A DNA stretch of 64,000 bases from Panorpa germanica (GCA_963678705.1 OY783203.1:18892535-18956534), one strand, 5' to 3'; positions 11,710 to 23,115 are shown, counted from the first letter of the stretch. Translations and numbers: made by a program. The notes: generated by a model not told the origin, from the sequence alone.

Positions 11710-12406
11710 TCCTATATTCAATTGTTCCAACTAAAATTTTATTTGTTTATATGTTTACACGATTCGTATGGTGGCTCGAAAACAGCTCTGCGCATTTTCT
11801 TGAAAATTGTCTATTTCGTAGAGAAAACGATTCTAAGACTTTTGGCATTCTCGGATTTTCCCCTGAATTTCCTGGAAACCCGTAATTTTGGAAAAACTAA
11901 AAAAAAAAAATTTCTTTTTTGTTCTATAACTTTTAATTCATAAAAGATAGAAAGTTGAAATTTTTCATGTATATTACGGTTTTCAATGCTAACATTTTTT
12001 GAAAATTAGAAATTAAAAAATTGCAAAACTAGGAAACATTGGAGAAAACTCAAATTTGGGAATTCATAATAATGAAATATGTTATTAAGAAAAAAAATTT
12101 CAAATTTCAAAAATGTTCTTTAGGGGCGGTTTTTGCTGAGGGTAAAAATAGGGCTAGAAAGTTGAAAATTTATATATGGGCTAACTTTGGTACCTAATTT
12201 ACAGATCAAAAAGAAAAATCCCAAATTTTGAAAAAAAGTTGGTCAAATAATGAACAAATTGGAAATAATAATTTTTTTTAGTCACTTTATATGAAAAATT
12301 ATTTGCTGAGTTAAATATTTTAATTTAAAAATTGAATTACAATTTAAAATGGAATTCAATTCACACACAAAAGACAGTCGTCGCTTGTGACGGGGGTAAA
12401 CTCTAG
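11710..12406 (+). mobile_element. Non-autonomous Helitron, copy 2 (both ends present)
   Basis: The 5' end is A|TCCTATATTCAATTGTTCC. The 3' end has the short hairpin 'gtcgcttgtgac', about 11 bases, then CTCTAG|T. A 5' TC, a 3' hairpin followed by CTAG, and insertion between A and T are the accepted structural marks of Helitrons. The body matches copies 1, 3 and 4. No rolling-circle protein is encoded, so mobility would depend on an autonomous relative. Confidence 0.75.
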
Positions 12407-12731
12407 TTTATCTAAAGTTAAGCAAATCTCAAGGTATTTTTAAAATTAAGATTGTTTTCTAAACTTAAATGTAAGTATCATAGACTTTACATATAATTTA
12501 TTTTCATTTTAGTATTTGTTTTATTCTATTTATTTTTATTTACCTAATACTCGTATTTACAATTTTTTCTTAAAAGAATCTACACCTTTCTGCCTGATTA
12601 GACAATCAAGTGAGTCAGTAGTAAGGGTCCTTTCTTTTGTACCTACAATTTTTCGCTTCATAAAATGTTTCTTTTGTGGATAGTTAACTTTAAAGGCTTA
12701 TGAAACCCTTAGTGGTTAATTATAAAATAAA

Positions 12732-13548
12732 AGAAGGCGATGTAATCACTTTGTGTAAATATGCTTAAGTATAAATTTGTAATAAAAAAGAATCTAAAAA
12801 AAATATCTCTAGCAAGAAATTATTAATTACTGTTTATTAAATAAAAAATGAATTAATTGCAAAAAATAATCGGAGGCTTTTTAAGATTAATCTGCTATTG
12901 TTTAAGATAGCTAAAGCACCAAACGAAAAATTCTGGTCATCTAACATCTAAAAAATTAATACATAAATCGGAATCCGTCATAAATTTACATTGTAATTTT
13001 TCTAATTAGTTTCACACATTTATTTTTAACCTTTACAGAATTTGAAGTAATTCCTGTTGTCTTGGATAACTCCATTCCTATATACTACTTTTGATAAATA
13101 ATAAAACAATTTCTTTTTAATATTCACTTACTTTTTAGTGTTAATATATATTTCTTTCTGAGTTTAATTTTCGATTAGATGACATCACAAATTCAATGAC
13201 TTCTCCTCTCCCCATGTTACATTTTGGGGGACCTCCTCCCCCCGAAATACTATAAACAGTTACTAATACTCGATTAAAAATTTAGTAGTTTCGTCAGTTA
13301 TGAATCTTTTTTGTTAACATTTTTAGACAATATTAAAAATACAATAAATTTCATAAAAAATGTCACTGCTTGCCTTTCATATGTCATTTCATAAAAAAAT
13401 GTCATATGGTTACCTTTAGAATTTTGGTTTCATATTTTCTAATGTAGGTATATCACGCTAAATAGCTGATTCCATTTGGAATATTCCTTTTTAAGCACCA
13501 CGTAGAACAATACATCTTCGTAGATAACTTATAACATTAAAATTAAAA
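12732..13548. repeat. Dispersed repeat, copy 2 (inverted relative to 6708-7135), interrupted
   Basis: Matches the reverse complement of 6708-7135 in two pieces, 12732-13169 and about 13511-13548. The roughly 340 bases between them (13170-13510) are absent from the other copy. They contain a G/C-rich patch 'cccccgaaata' but no recognisable terminal repeats. Confidence 0.55.
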
Positions 13549-13689
13549 CAGCAACTGGAAATATGATTTTATATATAAAACTTTGACTACTGCCAAACTT
13601 TGAGCAAGCTGCGTCATTTAGTTTGTGTTTGACAGCCATTGAAAGCAGCTGTTCGTGCGATGGGTGCCACGATTGCGTTTGAGTGTGTA

Positions 13690-13939
13690 GTCACCATGGT
13701 AAAAATCCATAAGTTGTGTTACATTCAGCATATTCTTTAGATTTAGCCCCTCGCGACTATTTCCTGTTTCCAAACCTGAAGAAATGGTTGGGTGGTAAGA
13801 ATTTTGGTCTAACAAAGAGGTCATCGCTGAAATTACTGAAACAGAAGCTTATTTTGAGGGCCTTGAGAAAGCGTATCATTTGGAAGGATTAAAAAAATTA
13901 GAAAAACTCTGGACTAAATGTATCGAGCTTAAAGGCTGA
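13690..13939 (+). pseudogene. mariner transposase C-terminus, truncated and frameshifted
   Basis: Plus-strand translation contains VKIHKLCY, then HSAYSLDLAPRDYFLFPNL (13723 on). After a one-base frame slip near 13800 it reads SNKEVIAEIT...YFEGLEKAYHLEGLKKLEK and LWTKCIELKG-stop. In mariner transposases the segment 'PDLAPSDYFLFPNL' holds the third catalytic aspartate (here D of APRD) and 'KRW.KCIELKG' is the usual C-terminus. The N-terminal DNA-binding and first two catalytic parts are missing, and no terminal inverted repeat was found. It is a non-functional remnant. Confidence 0.85.
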
Positions 13940-14065
13940 AAGAAATATCTTTTATTGAGAAATAAAGCACTTTTTCAAAAAAAAGGTCACTTAAATATCA
14001 AACTACTCTCGTATGATTTTTAAAGGATTTCAAAAGGGTATTTTAAAGTTTTTTTGATTATGATA

Positions 14066-14720
14066 TTTTTTTTTTTTTTATTTATTTATTTGCCTTGACT
14101 TTTATTCGTCATAGCCACCATCCTACATATTACATATTTTTAGATATTTTATTTTACATCCATTATTACATATTTCACATTTTATAATTCTGTTTTACAA
14201 ATTTCTAAATAGTTAAATAATTCACTAATTAATTTTGAATCACTTAATAAAAATTTAGTATTAACAGGAAAAGTTTTACCCACATCTAATATTTCACTAT
14301 TGAATTTTGATATTTCTAAACTATAATTTATGCATTCAAATATAATATGATCTAAAGTTCCTTCTTCACCACATTGACATCTATCGTCGGATTTAATATT
14401 AATTTTCTACAGGTGAGCTGGAGTTTTACAATGATTACTTTTGATTCTGATTATAGTTGATATAAATTTGCGGGACTCATTTCTAAACCATCTTTTCTTA
14501 CTTAAATTTGGAAGCAACATATAACAATCTCTTCCTTTTAACTGACTATTGTTAATGAAATCTTGGTTTCTCAAATTGAAGTTTAATTTTTTGATTATAT
14601 TAAAAATTTCATATGAAGGTAATTTCACTTTCATCTCAATTTCCAAATTTATTTTGATTATATTAATGGGCAAAAAGTTAGACTTATTTTGCAAAAAGCC
14701 TAAACATAGGTCACAAAAGG
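14066..14720 (-). mobile_element. LINE 3' end with RNase H/C-terminal region (I/Jockey-like)
   Basis: Minus-strand translation gives KGRDCYMLLPNLSKKRWF, RKFISTIIRIKSNHCKTPAHL, an in-frame stop at about 14409, then IKSDDRCQCGEEGTLDHIIF followed by EC. In I- and Jockey-like LINEs this is the stretch between RNase H and the C-terminal C-x-C...H...EC knuckle ('RLR..H...P..L.R......C.CG..GTL.HI..EC'). The element's 3' end is a poly-A tail read as T14 at 14066-14079, next to 'tttatttattta'. It is 5' truncated, which is typical of incomplete reverse transcription. Confidence 0.8.
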
Positions 14721-15189
14721 TTGAATATTTGATAAAATAGTTTACGTAGCAGATAACTATTGCTATGTTAGATAAACTTTAAATAAACATAACTGTGTCT
14801 AACGGGTTATACAATTCACTAAGTGTCTAAGTCCATAATTCTGTAATTGAGTGTTTGATTGATGAATTGAGTATTAAATTGAATGTTGTTTGCAACGAAT
14901 ACAAACATTAAGTTTTAATAATCACTGAATCGGTTTTCCATTCATTATTATATTTTTTTTTTCATTTCAATGTTGACAGATGTTATTTACAGATCACGAA
15001 TCTGGAAAAAATAAAACCAGTGAAACATATTTTTTCATTTGGTTTAATTTTAAATTTTTTATTTAACACTGTAAAAACAATTTTGTGTTATTGCTGCTTT
15101 TTCAATATATTTAAAGGATTTCCTTTTTTTATTATTAAGGGATTATTCTGAAAATGTGTATCGTTTAAAAATAAATTGGATAATACTCA
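14721..15189. other. Unassigned AT-rich stretch
   Basis: No gene, RNA or repeat signature seen. Confidence 0.5.
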
Positions 15190-15649
15190 AACACAAGTAT
15201 TATTCCTATTGTTCTAATTTTATAATTAATTTAAATTGTATATCATCTAGAAATATGCGTAGCCATTCCCTGCACCATTTTTAATTTAGAATTTAATTTA
15301 CGCTTTCTTTGTTTTTTTTTTGGAACATTACTTTTTTTTGGTTCTCCTCTTCTGTGTACTTTTCTTTCTAAATTAAAAAAACTGTATTAGCAAAGTCAAA
15401 GATAAAGAAATAAACACAATTTCTAATAGTAATTGTTATTAAAAACAGCAATGTTAATTATTCTATATTCAATTTTGTACTGCCGAACTGTCAAAAATTA
15501 TATTACTAACGGCGCATGCGCACCAACTAAATTAACTAAACTCAAATTAAAAAAACGAATGTGACTTGGAATCAGAAAACCTGAAATCTAGATTAAAATA
15601 TGAAATAAAAACGTAAATTAAATATCAAAGCAGTAAGTGGGAATGAGGC
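15190..15649. mobile_element. MITE-like repeat, copy 2 (partner 1919-2401)
   Basis: Same orientation as copy 1. It shares 'atgcgtagccattc'-type, 'gccgaactgtcaaaa', 'caccaactaaattaac' and 'aaatctagattaaaatat' blocks. It ends in AGTAAGTGGGAATGAGGC, the inverse of the copy 1 left end. Confidence 0.6.
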
Positions 15650-15810
15650 TTAATACTAACGAATATAAACAAAAAATGAGATTATGGTTATATAAAAAAT
15701 GAGCCTACTGGTCAGCTAATGCAAGTTCTCACAATATGACACATAAGACCTAATTATAGTAGCGGATTAGCGAATTCATCTATACCAATTCTTCCGTCAA
15801 TTTTACCTGT

Positions 15811-16045
15811 TTAATTTATTTAACGTCGGCCTATTTCCGATGTTAAATACTGATTCCTATTACAGACGACCTTTTACAATATTGACAGTAATAATGGTGA
15901 AGACGCCTCATATATGTGGGCTACTTCGCTGCTCTATAGGTTTTTATGATTATGAGAACACATTATCAAATTAATTTAGAAAACAACCAAATTTAGAAAA
16001 TATAGCGCTGGTCCGGTGAACTCGAAGACACAACAGTCTGCTTTC
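15811..16045 (-). mobile_element. tRNA-derived SINE
   Basis: Minus-strand copy with the family 3' end 'atttaacgtcggcctatttccg', the body 'cctcatatatgtgggctac', and a decayed B-box ('ggtgaactcgaagaca'). The head is truncated. Confidence 0.75.
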
Positions 16046-16425
16046 AAAAACAAATATTAAAGGCAAAACAGAAGAGCCTTTAGATATTGTAACGAAGTCA
16101 AGAGTCAACTCGTTGATGATGGTCCTGTGACGTAACTTAACTGGTTGTAAATCAGTTTGAACCAAAAACAAACACTTGCTTAAATGTAATGTCTTTAATT
16201 CACTAGTTAATCTAATGCAATCTTAATTTGAGTGACTTTTTCACTTGTTACAACTAAAACAATTATATTTGTTGATAACAGGAAAGAGACGGGTTTGTAA
16301 AGAATGGCAGTTGAATAGATAAATAATTGATTTGTGAATGAGTATTTGATTATGATTGAATTGATTGTTGGTGCAATGTCTCCGCAGTGCAGGGAAGAAT
16401 GCACGAGCATATGCTGTAAACACGT

Positions 16426-16800
16426 TTAGATAAAGCAGAATCTGCCTAAACCGAATGAGAATGCAACTGTGTTGTTAGTGAGAGAACGCACATGTATACG
16501 AGTGAGAGAACACACAAGCTCGAATAAAAAAAACTGATTTGAAATTGGTTTTGAGCGACTGTGTTTCTAGGTCGCAGGCAATTACGTTGTATGCTTTTGA
16601 TAGTGAACATCATGAGCAGAGATGTGCACAAATACTTTTCAAAAGTATTTAAATACATACATACATACAAATATCTCACAATACGATACAAAATCCCCTA
16701 TTTTGCTATTGTTAAAAATTCTATAGAGTCACGAAACACGACTCGATATGGCTTGTTTTTTGATTTCGTTGAAAACTTCGTTTGCGGTTAGTTTGCAATC
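16426..16800. repeat. Dispersed repeat, copy 1 (inverted partner 61147-61480)
   Basis: Shares, in inverted orientation, 'aaaccgaatgagaatgcaac', 'aactgatttgaaattggttt', 'gtatgcttttgatagtgaac', 'catgagcagagatgtgcac' and 'ctatagagtcacgaaaca' with 61147-61480. A (CATA)n run sits in the middle of both. The small frames over it are not conserved as protein. Confidence 0.7.
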
Positions 16801-17417
16801 AGTCGACCCATGTGGGGACAACCTTAGAATGTCTTAAGATGGGGGTAAAAGAATGGATATAAGTGACAGGTACATCTATAATTTCGAATAGGAAATATCA
16901 AAACGAAACTATAGATGATGCTAATGTTGGTTTTCGTCCATATATTTTCATCATATTTTTGACTTTGCAGTGTACCACTCATAAATGAGTTTCAGTTATC
17001 TGTAACTGACAAAATTGAAATGATAAATAATCAGTGCATAGCGTGGTGCTGTCACGCACAGTCAAGAATTTCTTCAAACAGTAAATAATGAATGATTGCA
17101 AAAGGGTTGCCTCCATGTTCGTAATAAGAAATGTAATTATCGTTATTTAGAATTCTTAAGGTTAAGGGTTATGTTTTAATTTTTACCTTCTGAACAACTA
17201 AGAATATTTTATCGATGGTTATCCTTATCATCACGGCAGGCTCGATCTCACGTCCTTCGTGATCGTGTTCGTGATGCCAGCGATCGGTCATCATCCTTCA
17301 TTCTGACGTCACTGTCACGTCGTAATATATTAAAATGCAATTTAAATGATAATACTGACACAATTATGCACCTCAAAAGAATTATGGTGGTTTAAAGTTT
17401 GATTTTCAAAAAAAAAA
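16801..17417. other. Unassigned stretch
   Basis: No family motif. A short G/C-richer patch with CGATCG-like and 'tgacgtcactgtcacgtcg' sequence lies at 17225-17330 without a frame or repeats I can place. Confidence 0.4.
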
Positions 17418-18064
17418 TACTGTATTATAATATTCCAAGTGAAAGTTTATAAGTTTACGCGATTCGTATGGTGGCTCAAAAACTGTTCCATGTATCTTAT
17501 TGAAAAATGTTTATTTCGTAGAGAAAAATATTCTAAGACTCTGGAAACAATTAATTTTCGAAAAACTAAACAAATTTTTTTTACTTTTCGCTCTATAACT
17601 TCTAATTCATAAAAGATAGAAAGTTGAAATTTGGCATGTGTATTACGGTGCTTAAAGCTAACATTTTTTAAAATTAGAAATTGAAAAATTGGGAAAGGGG
17701 GCATTGAGAAAATTAGGGGGCGTGGCAGGAAACTTTAAAGAAAATTCAAATTTTGGATAACATAATGATGAAATATGTTATTAAGAAAAAAGAATTCAAA
17801 AATTTTATTTGGGGGCACGGGGGCGGTTTTTACCGAGGGTAATATAGGGCTAACTTTGGTACCTAATTTACAGATCGAAAAAGAAAATCCCAAATTTTGA
17901 AAAAAATATATTTTTTAGTTTATATGAAAAATTATTTGTGGTTTTATGTAAGATTAATATAGAACGAGTTAAATATTTCTATTTAAAAATGGAATTAATA
18001 TTTGAAATGAAATTCAATTCACATACAAAAGACAGTCTTCGCTTGCGACGGAGGTAAACTCTAG
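17418..18064 (+). mobile_element. Non-autonomous Helitron, copy 3
   Basis: The 5' end is slightly diverged (TACTGTATTATAATATTCC). The 3' end carries 'ttcgcttgcgacggagg' then taaactCTAG|T. The body matches copies 1, 2 and 4 with small internal deletions. Confidence 0.75.
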
Positions 18065-18145
18065 TACTATTATAATTTTGAATATATTAGAGAAGTGCCA
18101 TCTAGGTATTGTACGAAGCGAAATGATGACACTGTAGTAGTTTTA

Positions 18146-18243
18146 TTATTATAAGCACATAATCCAGTTAATTTGAACAACCCAGATATATGGCATTGGT
18201 CTGGGTATCGAACCCGGAGGCACAGCAGTTAAGCGTCAAACAT
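18146..18243 (-). mobile_element. SINE head fragment
   Basis: Minus-strand head and body only: 'tataagcacataatccagtt', the B-box 'tatcgaacccggaggcaca', 'gcgtcaaa'. The 3' half is missing. Confidence 0.65.
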
Positions 18244-18711
18244 AATTGTATTTAATTAAATATTTTTTGTTTATTTTAACAATTTCAAAACATTCTGAGA
18301 ATTAGAAATTGCTAGAGACTTATAATGCTCAAGAAAAATATTTCCAAAACTCTTTAGGTTTAATCTTATTAAAGCTTTCCCATATTGGTGCTTTGTCAAC
18401 GGCTGGCTTTGTGGAATAATTCTCAAACTGGGATCAACTGTAATTTGTTTAGAAATATTCAATTTACAAACTTTTATGTACTTGTGGAACAATTTTATAT
18501 TTAAATAACATACTCGTACATATACAATTGCAATAATCTTAATATTTTTAATAAATTTTGTAGTCCAAAACCAAAAGATTTTGATGTAAAATCTACAAAT
18601 ATTTCATAATTTTATGTTCGTAATTATGTCATTCTATACAAATAAAAAAAAAAAATTTATATATTAAAATTTTATCATTTTTATGTTGATTTTATTTATT
18701 TTATTCGAAGT
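18244..18711. other. Unassigned AT-rich stretch
   Basis: Holds a 73-codon minus-strand frame (18271-18492) with no recognised motif, otherwise A/T runs. I cannot support a gene. Confidence 0.4.
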
Positions 18712-18960
18712 TTAATTTATTAAATTCATTTAACGTCGGCATATTTCCGATAGTGATGTTGGCAGTTTTCTGATGTCGTGGCCTTATTACGGGGCTACAT
18801 CACTGCTTAATAAGTTTCTATTATTACGTGAGCACATAATCAATTTTACTTTGATAACCATCAAACCCAGAAAATTTAGCGCTGGTCCGAGGATCGAACC
18901 TGGAGATACATTAGTATAAAGCCAAGTATAAATGCTTTCTGCCATCGTGCCTACACTATC
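18712..18960 (-). mobile_element. tRNA-derived SINE, near full length
   Basis: Reads on the minus strand from a head ending '...gccatcgtgcc' through the B-box ('ggatcgaacctggag') and body to the 3' tail 'ttcatttaacgtcggcatat'. Confidence 0.8.
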
Positions 18961-18983
18961 ATTGTAATACAGTTATAGTATTA

Positions 18984-19511
18984 CTAGAACAAGTCGCAAG
19001 CGACGAATGTCTTATCTGTGAATTGAATTACATTTCAAATTTTAATTCCATTTTTAAATTGAAATATTAAAGTCTTTCCATATTTATTTTACATATAACA
19101 ACAAATAATTTTTCATATAAACTGACTAAAAAAATATATTTTTTCCAATTTGTTCATTATTTGACCAACATTTTTTTCAAAATTTGGGATTTTTTTTTCG
19201 ACTTGGCAAAAATCGCCCCCATGCCCCCAAATAATTTTTTTTTTCTTACTAACATATTTCATTATTATGTATTCCAAAATTTTAGTTTTCCCCAAAGTTT
19301 CCTACCGCGCTAAAGTAAAAAAATTTTTTTTAGTTTTTCCAAAATTACGGGTTTCCAAGAATTAGAATTTCTTACTTAGAATTTTTTTCTGTACGAAATA
19401 GACAATTTTCAAGAAAATGCGCGGAGCATTTTCGAGCTACCATACACATTCGAACCAAACATATAAGAAAATAAACATATAAAAATACAATTGGAACATA
19501 ATAATATAGAA
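18984..19511 (-). mobile_element. Non-autonomous Helitron, copy 4
   Basis: Minus-strand copy. Its 3' end, at the low coordinates, reads 'tcgtcgcttgcgacttgtt' then CTAG|T. Its 5' end, at the high coordinates, reads A|TTCTATATTATTATGTTCC. It is shorter than copy 2 through internal deletions. Confidence 0.75.
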
Positions 19512-21222
19512 TATCGTTGGTGTAGTAGTTGGGACCAGTGCTTCTCTCCTGGGTGTTTAATGGTCATCTGGGTTTATCGGAAGTTTATCAAAAAAATAAA
19601 TAAAAACTAAGATAGGGTAGAAAGAAGTTGTGACTAGAAACAATTACTTTTCGCGTCTAAGATACAAAATAGAAAAAGGAGAACAAGATGTTAAGTTTTT
19701 CAATTTCGGTTTATTTAAAATTAGTGAGTGGGAGCACAAGCTTAACGGTTTGTATATGCAAATATTTATATGGGCGCAGATTTTGTGACTAAATTACGTT
19801 CATATTTCCCATATTAATTCTTGTTATCTACAAGGATTTTGTAGATAGAATGGTACGCATCAACTCTAATGATATCGGCCAAACGCTAAAACTTTAGAAC
19901 CACAGTGCTATTCGTTACGCAATGTAAACTATTAACTATAACAATATATGTATACATATATATATTAGTGTGTATATATTAATTTGCAAAAGCAGCGAAA
20001 AGAAAGAAAGAAGAACAATTCAATAAAATCCCATGCCCCAGCGTCCCAACGTCCCAACGTCCCGACGTCCCACAATGGCTTAACTCGCCTAACCCGCCTA
20101 ACCCGTCGTCCATTTGGCTGAACTCCAAGCGGTTTGTCAGCATTGTAACATTTACATTATTAACTAGTGGTTCTGTTTATTATCTTTAAGTTTTTATGCG
20201 ACAACTGGATAATATAAAATGAAATTAAAAAAACCTTTAAAAAATTGAATAGGTCTATTGTAGAGAATTATATATTTAAAAAGTCATTTCCTACATAATA
20301 AAATAGTTAATTATATGAAACAAACAGGCATAATTTCAAAGATGACTTCATTAAATTACTTTTACGAGCATTATTAAGATCTTAACTTAATAATACAGAA
20401 ATATTACTCATTTTGCAATCATAATGTATAATCTAAATTGTGTACTCTTTATATTCTAAATAGAAGTAGATAGCTGAGTTTATATTTCTTCTTCTCCTTC
20501 ATATCTGCAGGCTTATCTGTCGCATACGTTTAGGTTCCCCATTTAAAAACGTTGTACAGTGTATAACATAGTTGATAATGTTATTACAGCGTTACACCTG
20601 ACACCACAACTATCAAATGAGTAGCTCATTTGCAAAACCCGGCATCTCGATGCCGAGTAAAATTTGGGAAAATGTTAGGACTTTACCGTTTTTTTCTAAT
20701 TATATAAAGAAACATAAATAAAGAATTAACTTTTACTTAGTTATTTGTTATTTACAAAAATAATATGCATTACAAATATTTCAATATGTATAAATATTAA
20801 TTAATAAATAAGAAGTGCATGACAACTAAATCTTTAATAAGTTCATTTAGTAAAAAATAGTTAATTTCAATATAAATAATTTCTAAACATATTCTTACAT
20901 ATAGCTTTTTTTAAATTATTTCACAATAGCTCTCATAGATGACGCTGTTATAAAATATATTTTGCTGTATAATAAGCGAAGTACGTTCATCAAATCTTAG
21001 TCCAGGAATTTCCCAGCCATACGTCATCCCCGATCTATAGTAACTTTGACTATACATACCTAATTAAAATTAAAATATATTTTAAAAAACAAAGTAAACA
21101 CGATTACTAAAATGAAAAATACACTTTTAAAACTCCTATCGATTAATATTAAAGATTAACGTTAGACAAATGCTACAAAATTCTGTGTAAAACTTAAATA
21201 TAGTCTTCCAAGAAAGTATTCA
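19512..21222. other. Unassigned stretch with a short minisatellite
   Basis: Mostly featureless. At 20040-20072 there are four near-identical 'cgtcccaa' units, followed by 'cgcctaacc' units to 20110. No gene or element ends are visible. Confidence 0.5.
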
Positions 21223-21474
21223 TCAACTCAAATTGTCCTCCATCCTCTTGTCCATTTTGTGAACTTGAGTAGGTAACTTGACTATCTGTTTTGTTAAGCA
21301 ATATTCCTTTTTCTTTTTTATGTCATTTTTTTCTCTTTCTGCAGTTTCCTTAATTATATCAGCACCAACAACCCTACCATTCACAACAACAGGTTGTAGG
21401 TCACCTTCATGCAAAACAACTACTGCTCCATTAGCGATGCTTGTATGCATTATATTCTGCATTTTCAACGTCAA
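21223..21474 (-). pseudogene. Coding-like fragment of unknown identity, C-terminal
   Basis: The minus-strand frame has balanced, protein-like composition: HTSIANGAVVVLHEGDLQPV, then VVNGRVVGADIIKETAEREK, before a lysine run. Downstream of the A-rich run (about 21306-21320) a second frame carries DSQVTYSSSQNGQEDGGQFE and LMNTFLEDYI before a stop at about 21196. The simplest reading is one C-terminus broken by a slip in the A run. I do not recognise the family. The first ATG is 15 codons or fewer before HTS; a splice acceptor ('atgcag') is equally possible. It could be the last exon of a gene, a retro-pseudogene, or a transposon protein. Confidence 0.35.
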
Positions 21475-21484
21475 TTTTTTTTAA

Positions 21485-21931
21485 AAACACAATCTCAAAT
21501 TCTCTTAAGCATTGAAGCTAAATAGATAATATTACGAACTATGTTCTAGATCAAATGGAGGCTGAAGTTTTGCACACGTCTTCTAATTTTCACGGACGCC
21601 TATGTCAACAAACTAATATAAATTGAGAATTATTTATAAAGCTTTCATGAAATTTAAAATATATACTATCTTGAACTATAATTAAAATTTTTTAAAATTG
21701 TTGATATATTTAGTATGGCCTTGCGTATATTTGAGTCTATTGATTATGAAATACGATCATTAAAGGTGACAGCTAGGCTTTTAAGACTCACTTAAAATTG
21801 GCGCCACTTTTAACGCTACTTTAGCTTATCAACATCTTGTTAAAGTCATCCTTGGTTCTGAAATTAACATAGTAATTATCAAGGTTTAATTGATTATGAC
21901 ATAAATTGATTGTGTCATATATCATAAGGTG
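21485..21931. other. Unassigned stretch
   Basis: Lies upstream (on the minus strand) of the coding-like fragment at 21223-21474. I see no continuing exon, promoter or repeat. Confidence 0.4.
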
Positions 21932-22181
21932 TCCTAGTAAACAATATGGTGAAGTGTCTTTTTTTATGACATTTCTCTCACTTTATTTCACATTATTCGC
22001 ATCAACTTTATCTTCATTTGTATTCCGACAGGTATAGTAGTTTCTTCATTTGTAGCCGATAAAATAGAGATTTCATATGAACGACTGTGAGAAACTGAAC
22101 TGTTAATGAACTCTTTCATGACAAAAAAGTCAAATGCATCTTTAATATGATGGCGAATTGACTCCACAATGTTTACTGGGG
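21932..22181. mobile_element. CCCAGTAAACA MITE, copy C
   Basis: Ends CCTAGTAAACA and TGTTTACTGGGG. The core includes 'tttgtagccgataaaataga', 'tttcatatgaacgactgtga' and 'gaactctttcatgac', as in copies A and B. Confidence 0.8.
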
Positions 22182-22661
22182 TAGCACGCATGTACGAGGC
22201 TAGACAGAGGCGGCCTTAGCCATTGCGAGGCCCTAGGCAAGAGATCTTTGCGGGGCACTTGTTCTTTGTATAATTTATATAAATTGTAAGTAAGTATTTT
22301 TGATGATAATTGACGAGAAATAAAATTTTATATTTGAAGTTTTATATATGTTACAACTAACAAATATTAATGATGATGAACTAAGGTACATGAATGCCTT
22401 AAAAGATATACGCAGCGATTCTAGTGGGATTTCTAAAGAGCGAGGCGCGAGATTCAAATACATATATAGTATTGAATTTTTGTACTTGGGTTGTTGGGCG
22501 AGAATGCGAGGCCCCGGGTGGTTGCCCTGCTTGCCACCCTCAAAGGCCGCCTCTGAGGCTACATACCATAAAAACTTCCAACATAATAAGAGATCGTCGG
22601 TGATGAGACTCAGCATCAGAAATCGGACGTTAAATAAATTGAATCTAACAAAAAATAAATA
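22181..22661 (+). mobile_element. SINE interrupted by a hAT-type MITE
   Basis: The pieces 22181-22204 ('gtagcacgcatgtacgaggcta') and 22556-22661 ('aggctacataccataaa' to 'ggacgttaaataaattgaat') are consecutive parts of the SINE body and tail. The hAT-type MITE at 22205-22555 sits between them. The 5' head is missing. Confidence 0.7.
22205..22555. mobile_element. hAT-type MITE, copy 1 (351 bp)
   Basis: Terminal inverted repeats are CAGAGGCGGCCTT at both ends. The flanking 8-mers AGGCTAGA and AGGCTACA differ at one base, matching the 8-bp duplication hAT elements make. The same sequence, with an insertion, is at 61964-62536. Open frames on both strands over it are conserved only because the DNA is. 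Confidence 0.85.
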
Positions 22662-22859
22662 AACTTATGAAATATAACAATACAGTGTGTTTAAAATTAT
22701 TGCAAAAAAAAAAAAAAATTATGAAGAAATATAAGTTTTGTTTTTATTAAACAAAAACAATAAAAAGGCTATGAACCTTTTTAAATACTCACACGAAAGG
22801 ATAAAATTTCCGACATTAAAAAGTGACAAGTGTTTATTTAGACAATAAAAAGAACTCAT

Positions 22860-23115
22860 TTTTTTTTAACAATAGTGTCCATTCATTCCGAGCGATTTTC
22901 CGTATCCCGTTTTCACGTTTTTCCGTTTTAGCGTTTTTCCAGTGACACACACATGTGACTCTGAAGATAAACAAGTGACGGTGATGGTAGGACCAGCGGG
23001 ACAGGTTGTCGGGTTGTCGGATAATGACAACAAGGGTGGCAGCGGCATCAGGCAGGGAGGAGGGGAACAGTACTACGGTAGCAGGTTTCACAGTCGAGTA
23101 GGGTGTCCGGATTAT
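22860..23115. other. G/C-rich, coding-like island of unknown nature
   Basis: Higher G+C than its surroundings, with open frames on both strands: the plus strand has VTVMVGPAGQVVGLSDNDNK and the minus strand a 126-codon frame. I recognise neither. It begins after 'tttttccag', which could be a splice acceptor for a plus-strand exon, but no donor or initiation context decides it. It could also be part of an unrecognised element. Confidence 0.25.

Noticed and set aside
22275-22662. Overlapping frames of 113 and 104 codons, partly conserved at 62059-62274
   Set aside because: Both lie in a hAT-type MITE; similarity is of the DNA, frames occur on both strands, and the second copy has a stop in the plus frame.
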